Source of the DNA: UBA4615 sp046046245
Lineage (GTDB): Bacteria; Pseudomonadota; Gammaproteobacteria; Burkholderiales; Burkholderiaceae_E
DNA length: 64,000 nt
Reading direction: 5' to 3'
Assembly: GCA_046046245.1 (NCBI GenBank)
Contig: JBJOKE010000059.1
Location: forward strand, 62,001-126,000
How positions within the stretch are numbered: position 1 is the stretch's first letter; every line of letters starts with the position of its first letter. The translations under genes and the position numbers were made by a program. A model generated the notes under the pieces. That model made no database searches. It saw only the letters and a program-made list of their open reading frames with translations, and was not told the origin of the DNA. Shown one piece after another: positions 16,785-24,730 of the stretch.

Positions 16785-18205
16785 CCGCGCTGACGCTCGT
16801 CGAGAAGCTCTGGCAGCGCCACGTCGTCGAGGCCTACGACGACGGCTCGGCGCTGCTCTACGTCGACCGCCACCTCGTCTACGAGGTGACCAGCCCGCAG
16901 GCCTTCGAGGGCCTGCGGCTGGCCGGCCGGCGGCCGTGGCGCGCCTCGACGGTGATCGCGGTGGCCGACCACAACGTGCCGACGACCGACCGGTCGCGCG
17001 GCATCGCCGACCCGCTGTCGCGCCGGCAGGTCGAGCAGCTCGAACGCAACTGCGACGAGTTCGGCATCACCGGCTTCGGCCTCGGCGACCCGCGCCAGGG
17101 CATCGTCCACGTGGTCGGGCCCGAGCAGGGCGCGACGCTGCCCGGCATGACGGTGGTGGCCGGCGACTCGCACACCAGCACGCACGGCGCGTTCGCGGCA
17201 CTCGCCTTCGGCGTCGGCACCTCCGAGGTCGAGCACGTGCTGGCCACCCAGTGCCTGCGTATCGAGCCGATGCGGACGATGCGCGTGACCGTCGGCGGCC
17301 GGCTGCCCGCGGGCGCCAGCGCGAAGGACCTCGCGCTCCACCTGATCGGCCGCATCGGCACCGGCGGCGGGACCGGCTTCGCGATCGAGTTCGCCGGCGA
17401 GGCGATCGCCGCGCTGTCGATGGAGGGCCGGATGACCCTGTGCAACATGGCGATCGAGGCGGGCGCGCGGGTCGGCCTGGTCGCCGTCGACGCACGGACG
17501 ATCGATTACCTGCGCGGCCGGCCGTACGCGCCCGCGGGCGCGGACTGGGACCGCGCGGTCGAGGCCTGGCGGACGCTGAGGAGCGACCCCGGCGCGCGCT
17601 TCGACCGCGAGCTGGAACTCGACGCCGCCGGGGTCCGGCCGATGGTCACCTGGGGCACCTCGCCCGAGATGGTGACGAGCGTCGACGGCCGCGTGCCCGA
17701 TCCAGCCGCCGAGCCCGACCCGGTGAAGCGCGCCGGCCTGCGCGACGCGCTCGCCTACATGGGGCTCGAGCCGGGCACGCCCATCCGCGACATCCGGCCC
17801 GACAAGGTCTTCATCGGCTCGTGCACGAACGCGCGGATCGAGGACCTGCGCGCCGCGGCCGAGGTGCTGCGCGGCCGCCGGATCGCGCCGTCGATCCGGC
17901 TCGCGCTCGCCGTCCCGGGCTCGGGCCTGGTCAAGGCGCAGGCCGAGGCGGAGGGGCTGGACCGCGTGTTCCGCGACGCCGGCTTCGAGTGGCGCTAGCC
18001 GGGCTGCTCGATGTGCCTGGGCATGAACGAGGACCGGCTCTCCCCCGGCGAGCGCTGCGCGTCGACCTCGAACCGCAACTTCGAGGGCCGGCAGGGCGCG
18101 GGCGGCCGGTCGCACCTCGTCTCGCCGGCGATGGCCGCGGCCGCCGCGGTGGCCGGCCGCTTCGTCGGGGTGTCGGACCTCGTTCCCCTGCCGGAGCCCG
18201 CCTGA
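16781..18205 (+). pseudogene. leuC: leuC-type hydratase large subunit interrupted by an in-frame amber codon
   Basis: Full-length LeuC homologue (474 codons counting the amber) of the aconitase superfamily, normally binding a [4Fe-4S] cluster that (de)hydrates isopropylmalate-like acids. The frame is open from ATG 16781 to TAG at 17996–17998 (codon 406), then continues in the same frame without any shift as PGCSMCLGMNEDRL… to TGA at 18203–18205. The amber replaces the residue after GFEWR, where Burkholderiales homologues usually have Glu (GAG), so one G-to-T change explains it. The shortened product keeps ligand C348 (GSCTN) but loses C409 and C412. Either a true nonsense mutation, a suppressed codon or a sequencing error. 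Confidence 0.88.
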
Positions 18206-18843
18206 TGGAGCGCTTCACCCCGCCGGACGGCCTCGTCGTCCCGATCGACCGCGCGAACGTCGACACCGACGCGATCATCCCGAAGCAGTTCATGAAGTCG
18301 ATCGAGCGCACGGGCTTCGGCCCGCACCTGTTCGACGCGTGGCGCTACCTCGACGCGGGCGAGCCGGGGATGGACTGCACGACGCGGCCGACGAACCCGG
18401 CGTTCGCGCTGAACGCACCGCGCTACGCCGGCGCATCGATCCTGCTCGCTCGGGCGAACTTCGGCTGCGGCTCGTCGCGCGAGCACGCGCCCTGGGCGCT
18501 GCGCGACTTCGGCATCCGGGCGCTGATCGCGCCCTCGTTCGCCGACATCTTCCGCTCGAACTGCTTCAAGAACGGGCTGCTGCCGATCGAGCTCGATGCG
18601 GCGTCGGTCGACGCGCTGTTCGCGCAGACCGAGGCCTGCCCGGGCTTCCGGCTGCGCATCGACCTCGTCGCGAGGACCCTCGTCCGGCCGGACGGCGGCG
18701 TGCTGCCCTTCGAGGTCGACGCGCACCGGCGCCGGTGCCTGCTCGAGGGGCTCGACGACATCGGCGTGACGCTCGCCGCCGCCGAACGGATCCGCGCGCA
18801 CGAAGCGGCGCGGCGCGAGCACGAACCCTGGCTGTTCCGCTGA
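18205..18843 (+). CDS. leuD: LeuD-type hydratase small subunit
   Basis: A 212-residue aconitase swivel-domain subunit that completes the active site with LeuC. Seen are NVDTDAIIPKQFMKSI, the substrate-loop motif ANFGCGSSREHAPWAL and the SFADIFRSNCFKNGLLPI segment, all canonical, and length is normal. The start overlaps the leuC stop by one base (TGATG). No leuB or leuA is nearby, and the pair follows a CoA-transferase, lyase and Mo-hydroxylase, so it may act on a different dicarboxylate (such as a citramalate or dimethylmalate type) rather than in leucine synthesis. That reassignment is inference. Confidence 0.9.
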   Translation: MERFTPPDGLVVPIDRANVDTDAIIPKQFMKSIERTGFGPHLFDAWRYLDAGEPGMDCTTRPTNPAFALNAPRYAGASILLARANFGCGSSREHAPWALRDFGIRALIAPSFADIFRSNCFKNGLLPIELDAASVDALFAQTEACPGFRLRIDLVARTLVRPDGGVLPFEVDAHRRRCLLEGLDDIGVTLAAAERIRAHEAARREHEPWLFR

Positions 18844-18927
18844 GACGCCGCGTTCGCCGTCAAGCGAAGGCAGGCCGGCGACCGCTTCGCCCGGGGCGTC
18901 GCCCGCGCCGGCTTGAGCCAGGTCAAA

Positions 18928-18947
18928 CCCCCCCGCCATCGGGGGGG
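18928..18947 (+). other. C7/G7 hairpin downstream of leuD
   Basis: Seven C residues, the loop GCCATC and seven G residues form a very stable hairpin 84 bp after leuD and about 87 bp before the PhyH gene. It lacks a following T-run, so it could be a processing or pause site rather than a classic terminator. Homopolymer tracts of this kind are also slippage-prone. Confidence 0.45.
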
Positions 18948-19033
18948 AAGACCGTGACCGAATGCTTGTGACCGCCGGCCGACGAACGGTAGTCTGGCGT
19001 CCGCTTCCGCCTTTCGCATCGCCGAGGACCCCG

Positions 19034-19948
19034 ATGGACCTGCTCGACCATTACCAGACGGAAGGGTACGTGATCGTGCCCGACCTGATGCCGCACGCGA
19101 AGATCGACCAGCTGGTCGAGCGCTACGAGCGGTTCAAGCGCGGCCGGCGCCCGTTCTTCTCCGAGAGCATCCACAAGTGGATCCTGCCGGAGCTCGACGA
19201 CCGCGGCTTCATGGTCCAGTCGATGGAGAACTTCACGCGCCTGTGGTTCTCCTACGGCCTGAACGACGCCGGCAACGCCGTCGTGCTCGGCGCCGAGATC
19301 AACGACGTGCTGAAGACCGTCCAGCCGAAGTACGACCGCTGGATCCACTGGCTGAACCACTTCTTCGACCGCTCCACCGGCTCGGTGGACCACGTCGACA
19401 GCTGGTACCTCGACACCGACCCGCCCGGCGACCTGGTCGGTGCCTGGGTGGCGCTCGAGGACATCCATCCGGACGCCGGGCCGTTCCGCTTCTTCCCGCG
19501 CTCGCACCGCCTCCCCGAGCTGCAGGATCTCGGCAGGCTGGACCACGACGCGTTCATCAAGTACTGCGCGAAGATGGCCGATGCGCTGCCGGCGCAGCAC
19601 GCGATCATCAGGAAGGGCACGGTGGTCTTCTTCCATCCGTTCCTGCTGCACGGCGCGGTCGACCAGACCGACCGCCGCTACTCGCGGAAATCGGTGACCG
19701 CGCACTACCTTCCCTACGGCGTGCCCAAGCTCGAGCGCACGAAGTGGGAGGAGGCACCGGACGGGAGCGCTCGACCGGATCCGATCAAGACCGTCCGCCG
19801 GATCGACGCGCACCCGATCGAGGTCGACTACAGCTGGTCGTCGGAGGCGGCGTTCAACCTTCGCGGGATGGCGAGCTTCGCCAAGGCCCTGGTGAGGCCC
19901 ACCCCGATCACGATGGACATGCGCCGCCGCTCCTGGGCGGACCGCTGA
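19034..19948 (+). CDS. phytanoyl-CoA dioxygenase (PhyH) family protein
   Basis: A 304-residue Fe(II)/2-oxoglutarate oxygenase. The metal triad is H120 and D122 (SVDHVDSWYLDTDPPG) with distal H206 (FHPFLLHGAVDQ), and R218 in RRYSRKS is placed to hold 2-oxoglutarate. The ATG at 19034 begins MDLLDHYQTEGYVIVPD, the standard opening of the family. PhyH proteins hydroxylate acyl-CoAs or small metabolites. It is the last gene on this strand before a convergent amidase and is separated from leuD by 190 bp with a hairpin, so it may have its own promoter. Substrate unknown. Confidence 0.88.
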   Translation: MDLLDHYQTEGYVIVPDLMPHAKIDQLVERYERFKRGRRPFFSESIHKWILPELDDRGFMVQSMENFTRLWFSYGLNDAGNAVVLGAEINDVLKTVQPKYDRWIHWLNHFFDRSTGSVDHVDSWYLDTDPPGDLVGAWVALEDIHPDAGPFRFFPRSHRLPELQDLGRLDHDAFIKYCAKMADALPAQHAIIRKGTVVFFHPFLLHGAVDQTDRRYSRKSVTAHYLPYGVPKLERTKWEEAPDGSARPDPIKTVRRIDAHPIEVDYSWSSEAAFNLRGMASFAKALVRPTPITMDMRRRSWADR

Positions 19949-19957
19949 CCGACCGAC

Positions 19958-19975
19958 GCCGCGCGCCCGCGCGGC
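19958..19975. terminator. hairpin between convergent PhyH and amidase genes
   Basis: GCCGCGC and GCGCGGC arms around a 4-nt loop fill the 28-bp gap between two convergent genes. No T-run follows on either side, so it is at most a weak or factor-assisted bidirectional terminator. Confidence 0.35.
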
Positions 19976-19976
19976 C

Positions 19977-21422
19977 TCAGCCGCCCGGCGCCGCCGGTGC
20001 GGCATCCCACAGCGGCGGATGCGGCGCGGGCCCGAGCAGCCGCTCGAGGTGCGCCGCCATCGACAGCACCCGGGCGTCGCGGTAGCGCGGTCCCACCACC
20101 TGCAGCCCGATCGGCAGCCCGCGCACCAGCCCCGCGGGCACCGAGCATGCGGGCGCCTGGCAGTAGTTGAACAGCGGCGTGTAGACCGCGTGGCCGCGCG
20201 GCCCGGCCGGCAGCCCGCCGATCTCGGCGGGCCCGAGCTGCGTGGCCGGCCAGGACACGGTCGGGGTCGTCGGGCACAGCAGCAGGTCGAAGCGCTCGAA
20301 GAACGCCGCGTAGGCCGCGTACAGGTGCTCGCGCAGGATCAGCAGCCGCGCGATGTCCTCGGCCGAGTGCTGCCGGCCCAGCCGCACCTGTGCGGCGATG
20401 TCGGGGTCGAGGCAGTCGGGGTCGGCGTCGAGCGCCGCGCCGTGCAGCGCCGCGAGCCCGGCCTGCTGCAGCTTCAGCAGCGGGTACTCGCGGACGCCGT
20501 CGGGCCATGCGGGGGCCGCCTCCTCGATCCGCGCGCCGTCGGCCGCGAGCCGGGCCACCGCGGCCTCGAGCGCCGCGCGGACGTCGGCGTCGATCGCGAA
20601 GCCGCAGCCGAGGTCGACGCTCCAGGCGATCCGCAGCCCGCGCAGCGAGGCGGCGTCGTCGCCGTCGGCGAGCCCCGCCGCGTCGAGCGCCTGCGAGCCC
20701 CAGTCGTGGTGCGAGGCGCCGAGCAGGTGCCGCCACATCAGCGCGACATCGGCCACGTCGCGGCCGATCTGGCCCATCACCGAGAGCCCGAAGTTCGGCT
20801 CGTCGAAGCCGGGTCCGCAGGGGATCAGCCCGAAGGTGGGCTTCATCCCGACGAGGCCGGCGTGCGCGGCGGGCCGGCGCGTCGAGCCGCCGGCGTCGGT
20901 CGCGAGCGCGAGCGCGCCGATGCCCGCGGCGGTGGCCGCGACCGCGCCGCCCGACGAGCCGCCGGGCGTCAGGCGCATGTCCCAGGGCGAGCGCGTCGAG
21001 CCGTGCACCAGGTTGTTCGACACGCCCTTGCAGGCGAACTCCGAGCAGTTGGTGATGCCGACGATCACCGCGCCGAGCGCCTTCAGCCGTGCGACGGACC
21101 AGGCGTCGGCGGGCGCGACGAAGTCGGCGAAGAGGCGCGAGCCCTGCGTGATCCGGCGGCCCCCGACCCAGACGTTGTCCTTCACCGTGATCGGCACGCC
21201 GGCGAGCGGCAGGGTCTCGCCGGCCGCGATGCGCGCGTCCACCGCCGCGGCCTGCGCGAGCGTCCACGCAGCGTCGTGACCGATCACCGCGTTCAGTCCG
21301 GGATTGACCGCGTCCAGCCGCGCGAGCGCGTCGCGTGCGACCTCGACGGCCGACGCGTCGCGCGACGCGACGCGCGCGGCCACCTCGCGCGCCGACAGGC
21401 GCCAGGCCCCGGCGCCGCTCAT
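19977..21422 (-). CDS. amidase (amidase signature family)
   Basis: A 481-residue amidase-signature enzyme with K81 (GVPITVKDNVW), S156 (LTPGGSSGGAV) and nucleophile S180 (ATDAGGSTRRPAAH). The N-terminus MSGAGAWRLSAREVA aligns with the usual family start, so ATG 21422 is chosen. It is divergent from the GntR-led ABC transporter operon across a 349-bp region holding a clear operator. Together they look like an uptake-and-hydrolysis unit for an amide compound. Substrate unknown. Confidence 0.9.
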   Translation of the reverse strand: MSGAGAWRLSAREVAARVASRDASAVEVARDALARLDAVNPGLNAVIGHDAAWTLAQAAAVDARIAAGETLPLAGVPITVKDNVWVGGRRITQGSRLFADFVAPADAWSVARLKALGAVIVGITNCSEFACKGVSNNLVHGSTRSPWDMRLTPGGSSGGAVAATAAGIGALALATDAGGSTRRPAAHAGLVGMKPTFGLIPCGPGFDEPNFGLSVMGQIGRDVADVALMWRHLLGASHHDWGSQALDAAGLADGDDAASLRGLRIAWSVDLGCGFAIDADVRAALEAAVARLAADGARIEEAAPAWPDGVREYPLLKLQQAGLAALHGAALDADPDCLDPDIAAQVRLGRQHSAEDIARLLILREHLYAAYAAFFERFDLLLCPTTPTVSWPATQLGPAEIGGLPAGPRGHAVYTPLFNYCQAPACSVPAGLVRGLPIGLQVVGPRYRDARVLSMAAHLERLLGPAPHPPLWDAAPAAPGG

Positions 21423-21682
21423 GCGATCCTCACGCCGGGGACGACGCGGGCGGGGACGGCGGGGGTGCGTGGCGGGTTCATCGATGCTCCTCGGACGCCG
21501 GCGCGAGGCACCGGCAGGATCGGGTGACGGGCATTCTGGCGACGGCTGCGGACGATGGCCGGCCCTGCGAACGTACCGCATCCCGAGGCCGGCGGATCGA
21601 GCGGCACGACCGCGGTGCACGGCGCCACGAGCAGGTGCGCGGGCGCCCCGTTCCGGACCGTGCTGGATCCAGTCGCCATCGA

Positions 21683-21716
21683 TTCTTGTATCCAAGATAC
21701 CGACTTCTTGTATCCT
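21683..21716 (+). promoter_or_regulatory. promoter with overlapping GntR-type operator repeats
   Basis: TTCTTGTATCC occurs twice, at 21683–21693 and 21705–21715, 22 bp apart (about two helical turns). The first copy continues into a short dyad, GTATC-CAA-GATAC. A −35-like TTGTAT (21687–21692) and a −10-like TATCCT (21711–21716) are spaced by 18 bp, so the repeats cover both promoter boxes. GntR/FCD regulators bind TTGTATAC-like sites, so autoregulation by the gene starting at 21772 is likely. The 260 bp between this site and the amidase showed nothing else clear. Confidence 0.6.
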
Positions 21717-21771
21717 GCGCCACGGAGACACCCGCTGCGCGGCTGGCACGCGAGTTGCGACACCGAGGCCC

Positions 21772-22548
21772 ATGGATCGATCCCGTTCCACCGAGACGCT
21801 CCGCGGCGACGAGCCGGCCGACACCGCCGACGACGCCGCGTCGCGCACGCGCCGGATGTACGACACGATCGTCTCGGCGCTGACCGAGCACCGGATCGCG
21901 CCGGGCACGCGGCTGCGCGAGGAACGGCTGGGCGCGATGTTCGACGTGAGCCGCACGCAGGTCCGCAAGGTGCTGCAGCGCCTCGAGCACGAGGGCCTGG
22001 TGCGTCGCGAGCCGAACCGCGGCGTCACCGTCGCCGCGCCCGACGTGGACGAGACCCGCGATCTCTTCGAGGCGCGCCGGCTGATCGAGCCCTGGATCGT
22101 CGCCAAGCTCTGCGCGCACTGCGGGCGTCGCGAGATCGCCGCGCTGCGCCGGATCGTGCGCGACGAGGCGCGCGCGCAGCTCGACGGAGACCGTCGCGCG
22201 CGCGTGCGGCTGTCGGGCGAGTTCCACCGGACGCTGGCGCACGCGGCCGGCAACCGCGCGATCGCCGAATCGATGGACGCGCTGACGCTGCGCACCTGCC
22301 TCGCGATCCTCGCCAACCGGGCGTCCACCGACGGCACCTGCCGCGACGACGAGCACCAGCGGCTCCTCGAGGCGATCGAGGCCGGCGACGCGAAGCGGGC
22401 GTCGCGGCTGATGGTCGCGCACCTGGAGCACATCGAGGCGTCGATGGAAGGTCCGGCCGACCCCGCGCCCTCGGACGGCCTCGAGGCCCTGTTCACCGAT
22501 CCGCCGCCGGCGCCCGCCCGGTCGCCACGGGCGAGGACCCGATCATGA
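21772..22548 (+). CDS. GntR family regulator, FCD (FadR-like) subfamily
   Basis: A 258-residue regulator: winged helix-turn-helix at about residues 28–95 (RMYDTIVSALTEHRIAPGTRLREE … VSRTQVRKVLQRLEHEGLV) and an all-helical FCD ligand domain from about 100, with metal-site-like histidines in FHRTLAHAAGNRAIAE and MVAHLEHIE. The ATG at 21772 is 56 bp downstream of the −10-like box. It overlaps the ABC ATPase gene by 4 bp, so it is co-expressed with the transporter it presumably controls. The ligand, probably the transported compound or a product of it, is unknown. Confidence 0.9.
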   Translation: MDRSRSTETLRGDEPADTADDAASRTRRMYDTIVSALTEHRIAPGTRLREERLGAMFDVSRTQVRKVLQRLEHEGLVRREPNRGVTVAAPDVDETRDLFEARRLIEPWIVAKLCAHCGRREIAALRRIVRDEARAQLDGDRRARVRLSGEFHRTLAHAAGNRAIAESMDALTLRTCLAILANRASTDGTCRDDEHQRLLEAIEAGDAKRASRLMVAHLEHIEASMEGPADPAPSDGLEALFTDPPPAPARSPRARTRS

Positions 22549-23636
22549 GCGCAGCCGCCGCCCCGCATGCCACCGCCTACGACCTCACGCTCGAGGGCAT
22601 CGTCCAGCGCTACCGCGGCGCGCAGGCGGCCGCCGTAGACGGCGTGACCCTGGAGATCCGCGCGGGCGAGCTGGTCGCGCTGCTCGGGCCCTCGGGCTGC
22701 GGCAAGACCACGCTGCTGCGGATCATCGCCGGCTTCGTCGAGCAGACCGCCGGGCGCGTGGTGGTCGGCGGCAAGCCGATCGACGCGCTCGGGCCGAACG
22801 CCCGCGAGGTCGGCGTCGTCTTCCAGAACTACGCGCTCTTCCCGCACATGAGCGCGCTCGAGAACGTGGGCTACGGGCTCGCCTGCCGCGGCCGGCCGCG
22901 CGCCGAGCAGCAGGCCCGCGCCCGCGAGATGCTCGAGATGGTGCAGATGTCGCACCTCGCCGAGCGGCTGCCGCGCGAGCTGTCGGGCGGCCAGCAGCAG
23001 CGCGTCGCGCTCGCCCGCGCGCTCGCCGTCAACCCGCGGATCCTGCTGCTCGACGAGCCCTTCGCCGCGCTCGACAAGAGCCTGCGGCTCGACATGCAGA
23101 TCGAGGTCAAGCGGATCCAGCGGATGGCGGGCATCACCTGCATCATGGTCACGCACGACCAGGAGGAGGCGCTGTCGATGGCCGACCGGGTCGCGGTGAT
23201 CGCGAAGGGCCGCGTCGAGCAGTTCGACGCGCCGAACACGGTCTACGACCGACCGGGCTCGCTCTTCGTCAACCAGTTCGTCGGCACCTCGAACACGCTC
23301 GCCGGCCGCGTCGCCGGCGACGCGAGCGTCGAGGTCGCCGGCCGCACGATGCCCGCGCGACTCGTGTCCCCCGGCCTGAAGGCGGGCGACGCGGCCACCG
23401 TCTGCGTGCGCCCCGAGCACCTCGCGCTCGGCGCGCCCGGCGAGGGCCTGGCCGGCACGCTCGCCCTGAGCCTGCCGCAGGGCCCGCAGGTGATCCAGGA
23501 GGTACGCCTCGCCGACGGCACGGCCGTGAAGGTCGTGCAGCCGCGCGGCGAGGGCCTGGACGCCGTCGCGCCCGGCAGCGCGGTCGGCGTGCGCCTGCGA
23601 CCCGGTTTCGAGATGAACGCGTTCACGCCCGCCTGA
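22545..23636 (+). CDS. ABC transporter ATP-binding protein (PotA/FbpC-like)
   Basis: A 363-residue ATPase with Walker A GPSGCGKTT, Q-loop FQNYALFPHMSA, signature LSGGQQQR, Walker B ILLLDEPFAALD and H-loop VTHDQEEA, followed by a C-terminal TOBE regulatory domain (about 280–363). This architecture is that of spermidine/putrescine or ferric-iron importers. It energises the two permeases encoded downstream. The ATG at 22545 overlaps the GntR stop (ATGA). Confidence 0.93.
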   Translation: MSAAAAPHATAYDLTLEGIVQRYRGAQAAAVDGVTLEIRAGELVALLGPSGCGKTTLLRIIAGFVEQTAGRVVVGGKPIDALGPNAREVGVVFQNYALFPHMSALENVGYGLACRGRPRAEQQARAREMLEMVQMSHLAERLPRELSGGQQQRVALARALAVNPRILLLDEPFAALDKSLRLDMQIEVKRIQRMAGITCIMVTHDQEEALSMADRVAVIAKGRVEQFDAPNTVYDRPGSLFVNQFVGTSNTLAGRVAGDASVEVAGRTMPARLVSPGLKAGDAATVCVRPEHLALGAPGEGLAGTLALSLPQGPQVIQEVRLADGTAVKVVQPRGEGLDAVAPGSAVGVRLRPGFEMNAFTPA

Positions 23637-23677
23637 CCCCCCCTCGCAGTCCCACCCCCGTGCAAAGGACCCCCGCC

Positions 23678-24721
23678 ATGACCACCCGTCGCCAGCTGCT
23701 GCAGACCAGCCTCGTGCTGGGCGCGATGCAGCTCTTCCCCGGCATGACCCACGCCCAGGCCAAGCGCCTGGTGTTCGCGACCTTCACCGGCAGCTGGGAG
23801 GAGGCGCACAAGGCGGTGCTCGTGCCCGCCTTCCGCAAGGCCACCAACAACGCCGACATCGTGCTCGACCCGATGCTGTCGGTGGACCAGATCGCGAAGG
23901 TCAGCGCCGCGCGCAACAACCCGCCGATCGACGTGATGCTGCACGACCCGGGCCCCGCGCTGACCGCCATCGGCCAGGGCCTGACCGACGCCTATCCCGT
24001 CGCGCAGTCGAAGCACTTCAAGGACCTGATCCCCGAGGCGCAGGAGGAGACCGGTCCCGCCATCTTCTTCCAGGTCGTGGGCCTGACCTACAACCCGGAG
24101 AAGGTCAAGACGCCGCCGAAGTCGTGGAAGGACCTCTGGTCGCCCGAGTACAAGGGCCGCGTCGGCATCACCAACCTGAACTCCACGCTCGGCACCGGCT
24201 TCCTCGTCGAGATCTCCCGGATGTACGGCGGCTCGGAGTCCAACGTCGAGGCCGGCTTCAAGGCGCTGAACGACCTGAAGCCGAACCTCGCCGCCGTCGC
24301 CGCGAACCCCGGCGCGCTCGCGACGCTGTTCCAGCAGGGCCAGGTCGACATCAGCCCGGGGAACTTCAACGCGATCCAGATCCTGAAGGCGCGCGGCGTG
24401 CCCGTCGACTTCGTGATCCCGCAGGAGGGCGCGATCGCCTTCAAGACGACGGTCCACGTCGTCAAGAACTCGCCGAACAGGGACCTGGCCGTCGCGCTGA
24501 TCGAGGCGGCGATGTCGCCCGAGGTCCAGCAGCGGCTGATGCAGGCGCCCTACCTGATCGTGCCCACCAACACCAAGGTGAAGATGGAGGGCGAGATCGC
24601 GAAGGTGCTGGTCAAGGACCACGCGGAGATGAAGAAGCGCTTCGTCTTCCAGGACTGGAAGAAGATCAACGAGCAGCGCGCCGCGTGGATCGAGCGGTTC
24701 AACCGCGACATCAAGCTCTGA
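23678..24721 (+). CDS. periplasmic substrate-binding protein of a polyamine/iron-type ABC importer
   Basis: A 347-residue type-2 periplasmic binding protein. The N-terminus MTTRRQLLQTSLVLGAMQLFPG…HAQ has a paired arginine and may be a Tat-like signal. VFATFTGSWEEAHKAVLVPAFRK and the hinge-region GRVGITNLNSTLGTGF are typical of PotD/FbpA-type proteins. The ATG at 23678 has AAAGGA upstream and is preferred to a GTG at 23660. It lies between the ATPase and permease genes. Ligand unknown; the amidase context suggests an organic nitrogen compound rather than iron. Confidence 0.88.
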   Translation: MTTRRQLLQTSLVLGAMQLFPGMTHAQAKRLVFATFTGSWEEAHKAVLVPAFRKATNNADIVLDPMLSVDQIAKVSAARNNPPIDVMLHDPGPALTAIGQGLTDAYPVAQSKHFKDLIPEAQEETGPAIFFQVVGLTYNPEKVKTPPKSWKDLWSPEYKGRVGITNLNSTLGTGFLVEISRMYGGSESNVEAGFKALNDLKPNLAAVAANPGALATLFQQGQVDISPGNFNAIQILKARGVPVDFVIPQEGAIAFKTTVHVVKNSPNRDLAVALIEAAMSPEVQQRLMQAPYLIVPTNTKVKMEGEIAKVLVKDHAEMKKRFVFQDWKKINEQRAAWIERFNRDIKL

Positions 24722-24730
24722 GGCCCGGCC

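Noticed and set aside
17996..18013. A frameshift in leuC
   Set aside because: The sequence after the TAG continues in the same frame and matches the expected motif, so the break is a nonsense codon, not an insertion or deletion.
24250..24720. Alternative minus-strand genes overlapping the polyamine-type ABC operon
   Set aside because: The plus-strand genes are contiguous with overlaps and clear motifs, so minus-strand ORFs are shadows.
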